From: Curtobacterium pusillum
Lineage (GTDB): Bacteria > Actinomycetota > Actinomycetes > Actinomycetales > Microbacteriaceae
NCBI GenBank assembly: GCA_002025645.1
Contig: CP018783.1
Coordinates: 1,364,001-1,428,000, forward strand
Direction: 5' to 3'
DNA length: 64,000 bases
This document shows positions 44,400 to 53,644 of this stretch, one piece after another. The notes beneath the pieces were generated by a model. The model saw only the letters and a program-made list of their open reading frames with translations, ran no database searches and was not told the DNA's origin. The translations under genes and the position numbers were made by a program. Within the stretch, counting starts at the first letter, position 1, and every line of letters starts with the position of its first letter.

Positions 44400-45741
44400 A
44401 TCCGGAGAGAACGGCCCAACCGCCGGCCTGGAGGCGCAGGGTCCGGTCCCGCACGTCGGCACCGCCCGCCTCCACGCGCGTCCCGTCGGCCGCGGGCACG
44501 GTGACGGGGTCGGCTGCCAGGTTCAGGGCGGTCACCACCGCGTTGTCCGCGGTCGCGGTCCGCAGCACGATCGCCGTGTTCGTCAGGTGGACGACGTCGG
44601 TGTGGGCACGGTGCAGCCAGGGGTTGCGCCGTCGGAGTGCGATGAGCGCCTCGTACGCGTGCGTGAGCTCGACCGGCGCGGGCGGAACGGCCGGGAACTC
44701 CGGTCGGACGGCATCGTCACCGCCGAGACGCTCCTCCTTCACGCCGGTCCAGCCGTACTCGTCCCCGGCCCACACGCTCGGGGTCCCTGCCACCGTGAAC
44801 AGGACGGCCACGGCGTGCACGGCGAACCGCTCCCCCACAGCGCTCGCGATGCGGGTCACGTCGTGGTTGCCGACGAACGTGCTCGGCGGCTGCGCGGCCA
44901 GCAGCTCGTCGTGCCGTTCGACGGCGTGCGCCAGTTCGAAGCAGTTCCCGTCGGCGATGCCGTGCCAGATGCCCTGCCACAGCTCGTACTGCGTGGTCGA
45001 GTCGATCGTCGAGTCACGGACGAACGCGGCCGTGTCGCCGTGGATGACCTCGCCCGTGAACCACGCGTCCGGGAAGCGCTCCCGCACGCGCGGCAGCACC
45101 CGCGCCCAGAACGCCGTCGGTACCGCGTAGGCCGCGTCGAGCCGCCAGCCGTCGACGCCGCGGGCGAGCCAGTGCGTCATGACCTCGACGACGAGGTCCT
45201 CGGTCGCGCGGCTCTCGTGGTCGAGCGCGACGAGGATGTCGTGCCCCTCGAACAGTCCGACCGGCACGTCGTCCCCGGGCGACCAGCCCGACCAGTCGAT
45301 CGCGAACAGATCGGCCGTCGGCGCGTCCGGGCCCTGCTGTTCGACGGCGCGGAAGGCCGGGTGCTCCCGTCCGACGTGGTTGAAGACGCCGTCGAGCAGG
45401 ACCCGGATCCCCCGGTCGTGCGCGGCGGTGACGAGCCGGTCGAAGTCGTCGTCGTCACCGAGCCGCGGATCGACCCGGAAGTGGTCGACCGTGTCGTACC
45501 CGTGCGTCGAGCTCGCGAAGACCGGCCCGAGCAGCAGCCCGTTCAGCCCGAGGTCCACGACGTGGTCGAGCCAGGGCTCGATGCGGCCGAGCCGGTGGTC
45601 GACGGGGCGTTCGTCCACGGGGGTGTCCGGCCGGACGTCGGCACCGACGAACCCGAGCGGGTAGACGTGCCACCACATGACGTGCTCCACCCAAGCGGGC
45701 TCGCGCGGGCGGTCGGGTGCGGTGTCGGTGCTCACCGCCAC
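44395..45741 (-). CDS. GH13 alpha-amylase-family protein
   Basis: 448 residues, cytoplasmic. Conserved regions: DGVFNHVG, GWRLDAAY (nucleophile Asp), GEVIHGD (acid/base Glu) and FVGNHDV. Early VMWWHVYPLGFVGA and the region around the active site suggest a cyclomaltodextrinase/neopullulanase-like activity, but specificity is uncertain. It lies outside the arabinose operons and ends in the 23-bp inverted repeat. GTG 45741; another GTG two codons later. Confidence 0.9.
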   Translation of the reverse strand: MAVSTDTAPDRPREPAWVEHVMWWHVYPLGFVGADVRPDTPVDERPVDHRLGRIEPWLDHVVDLGLNGLLLGPVFASSTHGYDTVDHFRVDPRLGDDDDFDRLVTAAHDRGIRVLLDGVFNHVGREHPAFRAVEQQGPDAPTADLFAIDWSGWSPGDDVPVGLFEGHDILVALDHESRATEDLVVEVMTHWLARGVDGWRLDAAYAVPTAFWARVLPRVRERFPDAWFTGEVIHGDTAAFVRDSTIDSTTQYELWQGIWHGIADGNCFELAHAVERHDELLAAQPPSTFVGNHDVTRIASAVGERFAVHAVAVLFTVAGTPSVWAGDEYGWTGVKEERLGGDDAVRPEFPAVPPAPVELTHAYEALIALRRRNPWLHRAHTDVVHLTNTAIVLRTATADNAVVTALNLAADPVTVPAADGTRVEAGGADVRDRTLRLQAGGWAVLSGS

Positions 45742-45794
45742 GATCGTGCCAGCCGCACCTGTGCTGTGCGCGCAACCGGACAGCGCGGACGATG

Positions 45795-46202
45795 ATGGGT
45801 CGCATGGGACGAGCGATCAGGACCGCAGCGGACGCCGACGCGTCGGACTCGGTGCACGCGGAGCGCACCTGCGCCTCGTGCGGACGCCGCATGCCCTCGT
45901 CCGCAGCCCCTGAGGCGAAGTGGTGTTCGGGCGCCTGCCGCAAGCACGGCGTCGACGCCACCGACCACGCGCTCGAGCAACGCATCGACGAACTGCTCGC
46001 CGCACGGGCGCGCACGTCGAGCATCTGCCCGTCCGAGGTCGCCCGCTCGATCGACCCCGATGACTGGCGCCCGCTCATGGAGCCCGCGCGACGAGCAGCC
46101 CGGCGGATGGTCGCCCGGGGCGAGGTCGAGATCACGCAGCACGGCAGCGTCGTCGACCCGTCGACCGCCAAGGGTCCGATCCGTATCCGCCGACCGCGCT
46201 GA
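45795..46202 (+). CDS. DUF2256 and DUF3253 domain protein
   Basis: 135 residues from the ATG at 45795 (ATGs at 45792 and 45804 are alternatives; no clear ribosome-binding site). N-terminal zinc-finger-like CASCGRRM and KWCSGACRK correspond to DUF2256; SICPSEVARSIDPDDWRPLMEPARRAARRMV is the DUF3253 core, a winged-helix-like domain. Function unknown. Confidence 0.82.
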   Translation: MGRMGRAIRTAADADASDSVHAERTCASCGRRMPSSAAPEAKWCSGACRKHGVDATDHALEQRIDELLAARARTSSICPSEVARSIDPDDWRPLMEPARRAARRMVARGEVEITQHGSVVDPSTAKGPIRIRRPR

Positions 46203-46239
46203 GGGAACACCTGTCGCCCAGCGACGTTGGACCCCGGTG

Positions 46240-47334
46240 ATGACCACAGCGATCGAACCGTCCACCGACCGTCCCCGAGCCCTCGTGGTGGGTGCCAGCG
46301 GCATCACCGGCTCGGCCCTCGTCGAGCACCTGCTCGACCTCGGGTGGGAGGTGTCCGCGCTCTCCCGACGTCCCCTCGCCCGGGACGGTGTCCGAACCGT
46401 CGCCGCGGACCTCCGCGACCCGGACTCGCTCGGCACGGCACTGGCCGACGAGCGTCCCACGCACGTCTTCTTCACCGCGTGGCAGCGGCAGGAGACCGAG
46501 GCCGAGAACATCCGGGTGAACGGCGGCATGGTCCGGGACCTCCTCGCCGCGCTCGCCCACGCGCCACTGGAGCACGTCGCCCTGGTCACCGGACTCAAGC
46601 ACTACCTCGGCCCGTTCGAGGCCTACGCCGCTGGTGAGATGCCGGACACCCCCTTCCACGAGGAAGAGCCGCGGCTCGACACCGCGAACTTCTACTACGC
46701 GCAGGAGGACGAGCTCTTCGCCGCGGCCGCGCGTCAGGGGTTCACCTGGTCGGTGCACCGCTCGCACACCGTGATCGGCCACGCGGTGGGCAACGCGATG
46801 AACATGGGGCTGACGATCGCGGTCCAGGCGACCCTGGCGAAGGAACTCGGCCTGGACTTCGTGTTCCCGGGCAGTGAGGCGCAGTGGAACGGTCTGACGG
46901 ACATGACCGATGCAGGCATCCTCGCCGAGCACATGGTCTGGGCCTCGAGCACGCCGGAGGGTGCCGACGAGGCGTTCAACATCGTGAACGGTGACGTCTT
47001 CCGGTGGCGGTGGATGTGGCCGCGGCTCGCTGATCACCTCGGGGTCGACCCCGCCCGCGTCGTCGGGTACGAGGGAACCGTCCGTCCGCTCGAGGAGCAG
47101 ATGGCGCCGTACGAGTCAGAGTGGGCGGGCATCGCCGACCGCCACGGGCTCGCCGAGCGGGACATCGCCCGGCTCGCCTCGTGGTGGCACACCGACGCCG
47201 ACCTCGGTCGCGCGATGGAGGTCGTCACGGACATGGGGAAGAGCCGCGACGCCGGGTTCACCGCCTTCCGACGGACGGAGCGCGCCTTCGCGGAGCTGTT
47301 CGACCGCTACCGCGCCGAGCGGCTCATCCCCTGA
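46240..47334 (+). CDS. PRISE-type short-chain reductase (progesterone 5-beta-reductase/iridoid synthase-like)
   Basis: 364 residues. Rossmann motif VVGASGITGSAL (about 16-27). The PRISE signature TGLKHYLGPFE (about 121-131) supplies the lysine and NFYYAQED (about 150-157) the catalytic Tyr. Enzymes of this family reduce activated C=C bonds using NADPH; bacterial roles are little known. ATG 46240, GTG one codon earlier possible. Ends 10 bp from the convergent DoxX gene. Confidence 0.87.
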   Translation: MTTAIEPSTDRPRALVVGASGITGSALVEHLLDLGWEVSALSRRPLARDGVRTVAADLRDPDSLGTALADERPTHVFFTAWQRQETEAENIRVNGGMVRDLLAALAHAPLEHVALVTGLKHYLGPFEAYAAGEMPDTPFHEEEPRLDTANFYYAQEDELFAAAARQGFTWSVHRSHTVIGHAVGNAMNMGLTIAVQATLAKELGLDFVFPGSEAQWNGLTDMTDAGILAEHMVWASSTPEGADEAFNIVNGDVFRWRWMWPRLADHLGVDPARVVGYEGTVRPLEEQMAPYESEWAGIADRHGLAERDIARLASWWHTDADLGRAMEVVTDMGKSRDAGFTAFRRTERAFAELFDRYRAERLIP

Positions 47335-47344
47335 CCCGGATCTG

Positions 47345-47692
47345 CTAGAGCGCGAGCAGCAGCACGACGAGCGTCGCGACCGAGAGCGCCAGGAGCACGA
47401 CAGCCGCCTGGACGTCGCGGTCGTGCGCGCGGAGGTGCGCGACGACGGCCCCGGCGAAGTAGACCACCGCACCGATGGCGGCCGCGATCGCGAGCGGGGT
47501 CCACCACAGCCCGACGACGAGCCCGACGGTGGCGGCCACCTCGAGCAGGCCGAGGACGGTCATCTGCGGGACGGTGACGTGCACGTTCTCCATCGAGGCG
47601 ACGATGCGCGGGTTCCGGATGAGCTTCATCACCCCGGAACCGAGCATGGCGAGAGCGAGGACGAGCGACAGGACGACGGCAGCGATGTGCAC
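47345..47692 (-). CDS. DoxX-family membrane protein
   Basis: 115 residues with four hydrophobic helices. MLGSGVMKLIRNPRI and VPQMTVLGLLEVAATVGLVVGLW fit DoxX/DoxX-like proteins, which join redox or thiol-stress membrane complexes. The start (ATG 47692) overlaps that of the divergent TetR gene, suggesting joint control. Confidence 0.82.
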   Translation of the reverse strand: MHIAAVVLSLVLALAMLGSGVMKLIRNPRIVASMENVHVTVPQMTVLGLLEVAATVGLVVGLWWTPLAIAAAIGAVVYFAGAVVAHLRAHDRDVQAAVVLLALSVATLVVLLLAL

Positions 47693-48355
47693 GGTGACTC
47701 ACCCCGCCGCGACGTCGCACGCAACCGTCAGGCGCTCGTCGACGCGGCCCGGACTGCGTTCGGCGACCACGGCCTCCAGGCCCCACTCGAGCCGATCGCG
47801 GTCGCGGCCGGACTCGGCAACGCGACCCTCTACCGGCACTTCCCCACGCGCGCAGCGCTGTGGGAGGCGGTCCTCACCGAGCCCCTGCAGGAGGTCCTCG
47901 ACCTCGTCGAGCGGTGCCGGGCGGTCTCCGCCGACGACCCGTGGACCGGATTCGCGACCTTCGTCCGGGAGACGGCCGAGATCGAGGCGCGCAACACCGG
48001 CTTCAGTGACCTGATGACGACCGACTACAAGGACGCCCCGACGCTGCTCGACCTCCGGATCCGTGTGCAGGACGGCGTCGACGCGCTCTTCCACGCCGCT
48101 CGGGACGCCGGCGCGATGCGCCCGGACGCGGAGCTCGCGGACGTCGCGATGGTGCAGCTGTCCATCGCCGGGACCATCAGCACGTTCGGCCGCGTGGCAC
48201 CCGAGTCGTTCCGCCGATGGGTCGACCTTGCCCTCGACGCGCTCCGTCTGCCCGGCACGCCGCGCGAGCCACTGCGCGCACGGCCGCTCCGTGGCGACCA
48301 GGTGCGGCGAGCCCTGGCCGAACGCCAGCAGCCGACGACGCGTCAGAAGGCGTAG
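47687..48355 (+). CDS. TetR-family transcriptional regulator
   Basis: 222 residues. HTH VARNRQALVDAARTAFGDHG... with PLEPIAVAAGLGNATLYRHFPTRAALWEAV; the C-terminal domain resembles the TetR_C group with SFRRWVDLALDALR. GTG 47687 is the first start that keeps the whole HTH; it overlaps the divergent DoxX start by 6 bp, leaving no intergenic promoter, so its promoter must lie within doxX. C-terminus overlaps the convergent radical-SAM gene by 13 bp. Confidence 0.82.
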   Translation: MHGDSPRRDVARNRQALVDAARTAFGDHGLQAPLEPIAVAAGLGNATLYRHFPTRAALWEAVLTEPLQEVLDLVERCRAVSADDPWTGFATFVRETAEIEARNTGFSDLMTTDYKDAPTLLDLRIRVQDGVDALFHAARDAGAMRPDAELADVAMVQLSIAGTISTFGRVAPESFRRWVDLALDALRLPGTPREPLRARPLRGDQVRRALAERQQPTTRQKA

Positions 48356-49416
48356 CGGATGCGGCAGCTCGGCAGGTGCTCCGCGACGAGCTCACGGAAG
48401 CGCTCGACGAGCTGCCCCTTCATCCCGGAGCGGTAGCGCACGTTCACGGCGCCGTTCTGCGACACCTTCTGCTCCTGCAGGTCCGGCCGCCACAGCAGGT
48501 CCTCGGCCTTCGGGTGCCAGCCGAGGTTCACCTCGTGCAGCGGCTGGTTGTGTGTGAGGAAGATCACCTCGGCCGCGAGCTGCGCCTTCGCCGCGGGCGA
48601 GAGGACGTCGTCGACCTGCCGGAGCAGCTCGGCCCAGTCGGACTCCCACGTGGGCGTCAGGATGACCGGCGAGAAGTTGAGGTGGACCTCGTACCCGGCG
48701 TCGACGAAGTCGTTCACCGCGGCGATCCGCTCGGCGATCGGGCTGGTGCGGATGTCGGTGACCTTCGCGGTCTCGTGCGGCATGAGCGAGAAACGGATGC
48801 GTGTCCGCCCCAGCGGGTCCCAGCCGAGCAGGTCCCGGTTCACGTACTTCGTCGCGAAGGACGCCTTGGCCGTCGGTGTCATCCGGAACAGGTCGCACAG
48901 GTCACGCACGTTGTCGCTGATCATCGCGTCGACGGAGCAGTCGCTGTTCTCGCCGATGTCGTACACCCACGCGTCCGCGTCGCACTGGTTCGGCTCGGTC
49001 TTCGGCCCCTGCTTCGCGATGTTGCGGGCGACGTGCTTGGTGATCTGGTCGATGTTGGCGAACACGGTGACCGGGTTGCTGTACCCCTTGCGCCGCGGCA
49101 CGTAGCAGTACGCGCACGCCATGGCGCAGCCGTTCGCAGTCGACGGCGCGATGAAGTCGGCGGAGCGTCCGTTCGGCCGGGTGACGAGGGACTTCTTCAC
49201 TCCGAGCACCAGCGCCTCGGTCTTGATGCGCACCCACCGCTGGACGTTCCGCTCGTCGCCGTGCACCTCGGGGATGTTCCAGTGCGAGTCGACGGGGACG
49301 ATCTCGGCGTCGGGCCAGCGCCCGACGACCTCCTGCCCGCGCGGGAGTTCGAGGGCGGCCGGTTCGGCGTAGATGCGGCGGACGTCGAGCATCGGTCGTA
49401 CGCGAGGGTGGGTCAT
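48343..49416 (-). CDS. SPL-like radical SAM protein
   Basis: 357 residues. CxxxCxxC cluster motif at Cys97, Cys101, Cys104 (CAMACAYC), followed by VPRRKGYSNP, and C-terminal GMKGQLVERFRELV. Resembles the spore-photoproduct-lyase-like family found in non-sporulating actinobacteria, where the role is unclear. ATG 49416 with AGGAGG upstream is preferred over starts farther out. Confidence 0.9.
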   Translation of the reverse strand: MTHPRVRPMLDVRRIYAEPAALELPRGQEVVGRWPDAEIVPVDSHWNIPEVHGDERNVQRWVRIKTEALVLGVKKSLVTRPNGRSADFIAPSTANGCAMACAYCYVPRRKGYSNPVTVFANIDQITKHVARNIAKQGPKTEPNQCDADAWVYDIGENSDCSVDAMISDNVRDLCDLFRMTPTAKASFATKYVNRDLLGWDPLGRTRIRFSLMPHETAKVTDIRTSPIAERIAAVNDFVDAGYEVHLNFSPVILTPTWESDWAELLRQVDDVLSPAAKAQLAAEVIFLTHNQPLHEVNLGWHPKAEDLLWRPDLQEQKVSQNGAVNVRYRSGMKGQLVERFRELVAEHLPSCRIRYAF

Positions 49417-49460
49417 CGCCTCCTGTCTACCCGGCACCACCGACGGTGCAGGCTGGGAGC

Positions 49461-49766
49461 ATGAGCGAACCCGACGAGCACTTCTTCGTCGTCGACGGTC
49501 GGCGGTGGCGCCGCACCGACCCGGCGCTCCCCGAGGACGTGGCGGCCGCACTCCGATCGCACCTCGGGCGTGGGCGGAACGCCGTCAAGCAGGCGAAGCG
49601 CACGGGCGACGACGACGCCCTCGCTGCTGCGCGGCACCGCAACGGGTTGGCGAAGCACGGCCTCGGCGAACGCGGACCCGAGTGGTGGACGCGCCCCGAG
49701 GCCCATCGGATCGCGGATGCGCGCACTGCCCTCGCCGAGCTCGACGCGGACGACGGCGACGCCTGA
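49461..49766 (+). CDS. Small conserved protein of unknown function
   Basis: 101 residues, soluble, charged. Conserved-looking FFVVDGRRWRRTDPALP near the N-terminus, helical KQAKRTGDDDALAAARHR, and GLGERGPEWW. I recall similar actinobacterial proteins listed as biopolymer transporter Tol, a name the sequence does not support. ATG 49461; its stop overlaps the next ATG (TGATG). Confidence 0.75.
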   Translation: MSEPDEHFFVVDGRRWRRTDPALPEDVAAALRSHLGRGRNAVKQAKRTGDDDALAAARHRNGLAKHGLGERGPEWWTRPEAHRIADARTALAELDADDGDA

Positions 49767-50218
49767 TGACGACGCTGCGCCCACCCCGCCTCGACCGGGT
49801 GCTCGCGTTCATCGTGTTCGGGCCGGTCTGGATCGGCACCGGCCTCGCGCTCGCAACCGTCGCGTTCGTCCCTGGAGCCTCGGCGAGGGTGTTCGTCCTC
49901 GTTGTGGCCGCTGCGTTCGTGGCCGGCGGGACCTGGACGACGATCCGTCTGAGCCGCGTCGCCGTGCACCTGTCGGACGACACGCTCCGGTACGACGGGT
50001 TCCTCGTGTCGTGGACCGCACCACGAGCTGGGATCTCCGCTGTGCTCGACGACGCGTTCGTGGAGTGGCGCGACGCATCCGGAGCCGAGCACCGCCGTCA
50101 GATCTGGATGCTGACCATGGCGTGGCGGGACGACGGGACGAAGTTCGCTCCGTTGTGGCGATGGCGACGCGATGCGCTGCTCGACGTGCGCCGGTGGGCG
50201 GGTGCACCAGCGGTCTGA
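49766..50218 (+). CDS. Small membrane protein with PH-like C-terminal domain
   Basis: 150 residues. Two transmembrane helices (about 15-32 and 37-58), then a beta-rich region (VAVHLSDDTLRYDGFLVSW...) that looks like bacterial PH domains. Coupled to the previous gene by a one-base overlap. Function unknown. Confidence 0.72.
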   Translation: MTTLRPPRLDRVLAFIVFGPVWIGTGLALATVAFVPGASARVFVLVVAAAFVAGGTWTTIRLSRVAVHLSDDTLRYDGFLVSWTAPRAGISAVLDDAFVEWRDASGAEHRRQIWMLTMAWRDDGTKFAPLWRWRRDALLDVRRWAGAPAV

Positions 50219-50248
50219 TCCTTCCCAGAACGCCCGCGATGGGAAGCG

Positions 50249-50304
50249 GAATCGGGCGTACCCGGTCGAAACTTCTGTCCAGGTACGCCCGATTCGACCA
50301 GGTA
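50249..50304. repeat. A-B-A'-B' structured repeat, copy 1
   Basis: A 50253-50262 (CGGGCGTACC) pairs with A' 50282-50291; the arms extend to 50249-50262 with 50282-50295. B 50259-50270 pairs with B' 50293-50304 over 12 bp with one mismatch. A and B overlap and A' precedes B', so the two pairings cross or compete. It lies in the convergent gap 50219-50321, shared with 62694-62960. Confidence 0.75.
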
Positions 50305-50321
50305 CGCCGGCCGGGGCGCCG

Positions 50322-52136
50322 CTACGCCTCGGTGTGACCGAGGTCCGGCTCCGCGAGCAGGTGCACGGTGCGAGCGGCCGCGGCGTGCAGTTCGAGCACG
50401 ACGACGTCGTTCCGCCCGGAACGGAGCACCGGGCCGGGGACGGCCAGGGTGCGCTGCGGCCCGCGGGACCAGTACCGGCCGAGGCAGAACCCGTTCACCC
50501 AGGCGACGCCCTTCCGGAAGCCGTCGAGACGCAAGTACCGGTCGTCGGCGGAGTCGAGGTCGAACGACCCCGCGGCGAACACCGGGCCGGCGAGCACGTC
50601 GCCGTCCGTCGGCTCGATCGCTGCCAGGACGTCGAGGGCGGCGGCGGGCACCGGGTCGAGGGCGATCGGGGACGCGCTCCACCGGGCGAGCGGGACACCG
50701 TCGACGGACACCCCGCCGATCAGGCCCTTCGGTTCGCCGATGCGTGGGCCGTAGTCGACGCGGCCCTGGTCCTCGACGAGGAGCTCCAGCGTGCCCGTCA
50801 CCGCCGGGAGCGCGATCGCGCGGTCGTGGTGTTCGCGTTCGAGGACCCCGACGACGGTGCCGTCGACCGAGACGATCGCGCGGTCGCGGACCTCGTCCCC
50901 GACGGTGAGCACGCCGCCGGACGGCAGGTCGACCTCGGTCCGGTAGAGCACGAAGCCGGAGGCGGCGCCGAGCGCGTCGAAGGTCGGCGGGGCGTCGTGC
51001 GTCGACCAGTCGGTGAGCGCGGGCAACAGGGACCGCAGCGACGCGACGCGGTCCAGACGGACGGCGACGTCCGTGGCGGGAACGAGCCGCGCCTCCAGGC
51101 CTGAGGAGGAGAGGTGACCCGACCCACCCGGCTGCATCGATGCCGGCAGTGCCGGGACGGGCGCGTAGCGCTCGATCACCGAACGGAAGGCGTGGAACTT
51201 CGCCGTGGGTCGACCAGCCTCGTCGAGCGGTGCGTCGTAGTCGTACGACGTCGCGATCGGCCGGTACACGCCCTTGTCGTTCGCACCGTTCGTGAAGCCG
51301 AAGTTCGTGCCGCCGTGGAACATGTAGATGTTGACCGAGCCACCCGCGGCCAGCAGGTCGTCCAGGTCCGACGCCGAGGCAGCGGCGGGCGTGGTGTGGT
51401 GGTGCTCACCCCAGCTGTCGAACCAGCCGTCCCAGAACTCCGAGCACATCAGCGGTCCGGTCGGCTGGGCCTGTCGGAGTCGTTCCAGGCGTGAGGTCGA
51501 ACGGGACCCGAACGACCCGGTCTTGTGCAACGACGGCAGCGAACCGTCCTCGAGCATCGTGCCCATCGGCTGGTCGACGCTCGTGAAGGGGACGGTGAGC
51601 CCGATCGCGCGGTGCATCGCCTCGAGCTTCCGCAGGTACACGGGGTCGGAGCCGTACGCGCCGTACTCGTTCTCCACCTGCACGAGCACGATCGGGCCGC
51701 CCTGGTCGATCTGCCGCGGGACCAGCACCGGCGCGAGGTGCTCCAGGTACCCCTGCACGGCGGCGAGGAACCCGGGCTCGTCACGCCGCACCCCGACCGT
51801 CCCGTCGGTGAAGAGCCAGTACGGCAGGCCGCCGTTGGTCCACTCGGCGCAGATGTAGGGGCCGGGGCGGACGATGGCGTGCATGCCCTCCTCGGCGACG
51901 AGGTCGAGGAAGCGGCCGAGGTCCAGACCGTCCTCGAAACTGAACGAAGCAGGCGACGGCGCGTGCGCGTTCCAGGCGACGTACGTCTCGATGGTGTTGA
52001 GCCCCATCAGCTTCGCCTTGCGGATCCGGTCGGCCCAGAGGTCGGGGTGCACGCGGAAGTAGTGGATCGCGCCGGACAGGATCCGGTGCGGCTCGCCGTC
52101 GAGCAGGAAGTCGGTGTCGCCGATGGCGAAGCGCAT
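50322..52136 (-). CDS. GH35 beta-galactosidase
   Basis: 604 residues, cytoplasmic (no signal). Acid/base Glu157 in VENEYGAYG and nucleophile Glu233 in CSEFWDGWFD; other GH35 marks are SGAIHYFRVHP, PGPYICAEW and YMFHGGTNFGF. C-terminal beta domains. It would release galactose, and probably acts on beta-1,3/1,6-galactan or related fragments given the surrounding arabinosidases. ATG 52136 follows GAAAGAG. Last gene of the operon 55563-50322. Confidence 0.95.
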   Translation of the reverse strand: MRFAIGDTDFLLDGEPHRILSGAIHYFRVHPDLWADRIRKAKLMGLNTIETYVAWNAHAPSPASFSFEDGLDLGRFLDLVAEEGMHAIVRPGPYICAEWTNGGLPYWLFTDGTVGVRRDEPGFLAAVQGYLEHLAPVLVPRQIDQGGPIVLVQVENEYGAYGSDPVYLRKLEAMHRAIGLTVPFTSVDQPMGTMLEDGSLPSLHKTGSFGSRSTSRLERLRQAQPTGPLMCSEFWDGWFDSWGEHHHTTPAAASASDLDDLLAAGGSVNIYMFHGGTNFGFTNGANDKGVYRPIATSYDYDAPLDEAGRPTAKFHAFRSVIERYAPVPALPASMQPGGSGHLSSSGLEARLVPATDVAVRLDRVASLRSLLPALTDWSTHDAPPTFDALGAASGFVLYRTEVDLPSGGVLTVGDEVRDRAIVSVDGTVVGVLEREHHDRAIALPAVTGTLELLVEDQGRVDYGPRIGEPKGLIGGVSVDGVPLARWSASPIALDPVPAAALDVLAAIEPTDGDVLAGPVFAAGSFDLDSADDRYLRLDGFRKGVAWVNGFCLGRYWSRGPQRTLAVPGPVLRSGRNDVVVLELHAAAARTVHLLAEPDLGHTEA

Positions 52137-52156
52137 GAGATGACTCTTTCAGGAGA

Positions 52157-52188
52157 CGGGGCCGTGCGGAAGGATCCGCACGGCCCCG
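52157..52188 (-). terminator. Intercistronic hairpin before the GH35 gene
   Basis: 13-bp perfect stem (52157-52169 with 52176-52188), loop AAGGAT. Between binding protein and beta-galactosidase; probably lowers or tunes GH35 expression relative to the binding protein. Confidence 0.75.
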
Positions 52189-52205
52189 GTCGAACGTGTG
52201 ACGGA

Positions 52206-53540
52206 CTACTTGGTCGAGACCGTGAAGCCCTGGTCCTTGCCGTACTTCGCGAGGGCCTTCTGCCAGGCGGCGAGACCGCTCTCGAGCGAGGTGCCGTTCT
52301 CGTACGACTGCCCGACGGTGTCCGCGTAGACGCTGTTCGCGTACACCTGGTACGGCAGGTAGGTGAAGTCGTTGTCGGACGACTTCGACGCGTCGACGAG
52401 CACCTTGTTGATCTGCTGCCCACCGAAGTAGGAAGGCTTCTCGTCCAGGAACGCCGACGACTCGAGGTCAGCGGTGGTCGACGGGAACCCGCCGGACTCC
52501 ATGAAGACCTTGGTGGAGGCCTTCGACGAGTTCAGCCACTTCAGGAAGCCCGCGGCGAGTGCCGGGTCCTTCGACTGCTTCATGACGACCTCGGCGCTGC
52601 CGCCGTTGTTCGCGGTCTGTGCGGTGCTGCCGTCGTAGGTCGGCATCGGGGCGACGCGCCAGTCACCGCTGGCGTCGGCGACGCTCGCCTCGAGGTTGCC
52701 GGGCATCCAGGCGCCCGTGATCAGCGTGGCGATCTGGCCGTTGCCGAGCTGCTTGTACCAGTCGTCGCTCCAGCCGACCGTCTTCGACAGCAGGCCCTGC
52801 TCGACGAGCTGGTTCCAGGTGCTCGTCCACTTCTTCGTGCCGGCGTCCTCGAGGTTGATCGTGACCTTGTCGCCCTTGGTGGTGAAGGGGGTGCCGCCGG
52901 CCTGGGCGATCATGCTCGTGGTGAAGCCGGCGTCGCCGGAGTCCGCCGCGATGTAGGCGTTCGGGTCGGCGTCGTGCAGCTTCTTGGCCGCGGCGACGTA
53001 CTCGTCCCAGGTCTTCGGGATCGCGATGCCGTACTTGTCGAAGACCTTCTTGTTGTAGAACAGCGCCATGGGGCCGGAGTCCTGGGGCAGGCCGTAGACC
53101 TTGCCGTCGATGTCCACCGAGCTCCACGTGCTCGACGCGAACTTGTCCTTCAGGTCGCCGAACCCGTACGAGGACAGGTCGAGCAGCGAGTCGGACAGGG
53201 CGAACTGCGGGAGGGCGTAGTACTCGACCTGGGCGACGTCGGGGGCACCCGAGCCGGCCTTCACGGTGTTCTGCAGCTTCGTGTACTGGTCGGCGCCGGT
53301 GCCGGCGTTGACGAGCTTGACCTTCACCTTGGGGTAGGCCTTCTCGAACGCGGCGACCTGGGCCTTCGCGGACGGGGTCCACGACCAGTAGGTGAGCGTG
53401 CCGCCCTTCTCGAGGGCCTTGTCGATGTCGTCGGACGATCCGCCGGACGACGAACCACCGGAGGCGCAGGCCGCCAGGGCGATGGCGGCGGTGACGCCGA
53501 TGGCGAGGGCGCTGAGCCCGCGCCGGATGCGCTTGTGCAT
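52206..53540 (-). CDS. Sugar ABC transporter binding lipoprotein of the GH35 operon
   Basis: 444 residues. Signal peptide with lipobox AAC (Cys near 25), Ser/Gly-rich linker, then CUT1 binding fold: TLTYWSWTPSAKAQVAAFEKAYP, LPQDSGPMALFYNKKVFDKYGI and ITGAWMPGNLEA. Likely ligand is a galactoside oligosaccharide. ATG 53540 follows GAAAGG. Hairpins flank the gene on both sides. Confidence 0.93.
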   Translation of the reverse strand: MHKRIRRGLSALAIGVTAAIALAACASGGSSSGGSSDDIDKALEKGGTLTYWSWTPSAKAQVAAFEKAYPKVKVKLVNAGTGADQYTKLQNTVKAGSGAPDVAQVEYYALPQFALSDSLLDLSSYGFGDLKDKFASSTWSSVDIDGKVYGLPQDSGPMALFYNKKVFDKYGIAIPKTWDEYVAAAKKLHDADPNAYIAADSGDAGFTTSMIAQAGGTPFTTKGDKVTINLEDAGTKKWTSTWNQLVEQGLLSKTVGWSDDWYKQLGNGQIATLITGAWMPGNLEASVADASGDWRVAPMPTYDGSTAQTANNGGSAEVVMKQSKDPALAAGFLKWLNSSKASTKVFMESGGFPSTTADLESSAFLDEKPSYFGGQQINKVLVDASKSSDNDFTYLPYQVYANSVYADTVGQSYENGTSLESGLAAWQKALAKYGKDQGFTVSTK

Positions 53541-53594
53541 TCGGGTGCCTTTCACTTCTTCGTGTTGGGGGTGGTGCATTGGTGCTGCTGTGTG

Positions 53595-53640
53595 CCGGAC
53601 GGGAGACGCGTGGCGGGGATGCCCCGCGCCTCCAGTCCGG
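53595..53640 (-). terminator. Intercistronic hairpin, CTGGAGGC family
   Basis: Arms 53595-53614 and 53621-53640 pair with four mismatches of 20; right arm contains CGCGCCTCCAGTCCGG. Located between MalG-type permease and binding protein. Confidence 0.6.
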
Positions 53641-53644
53641 TGGT

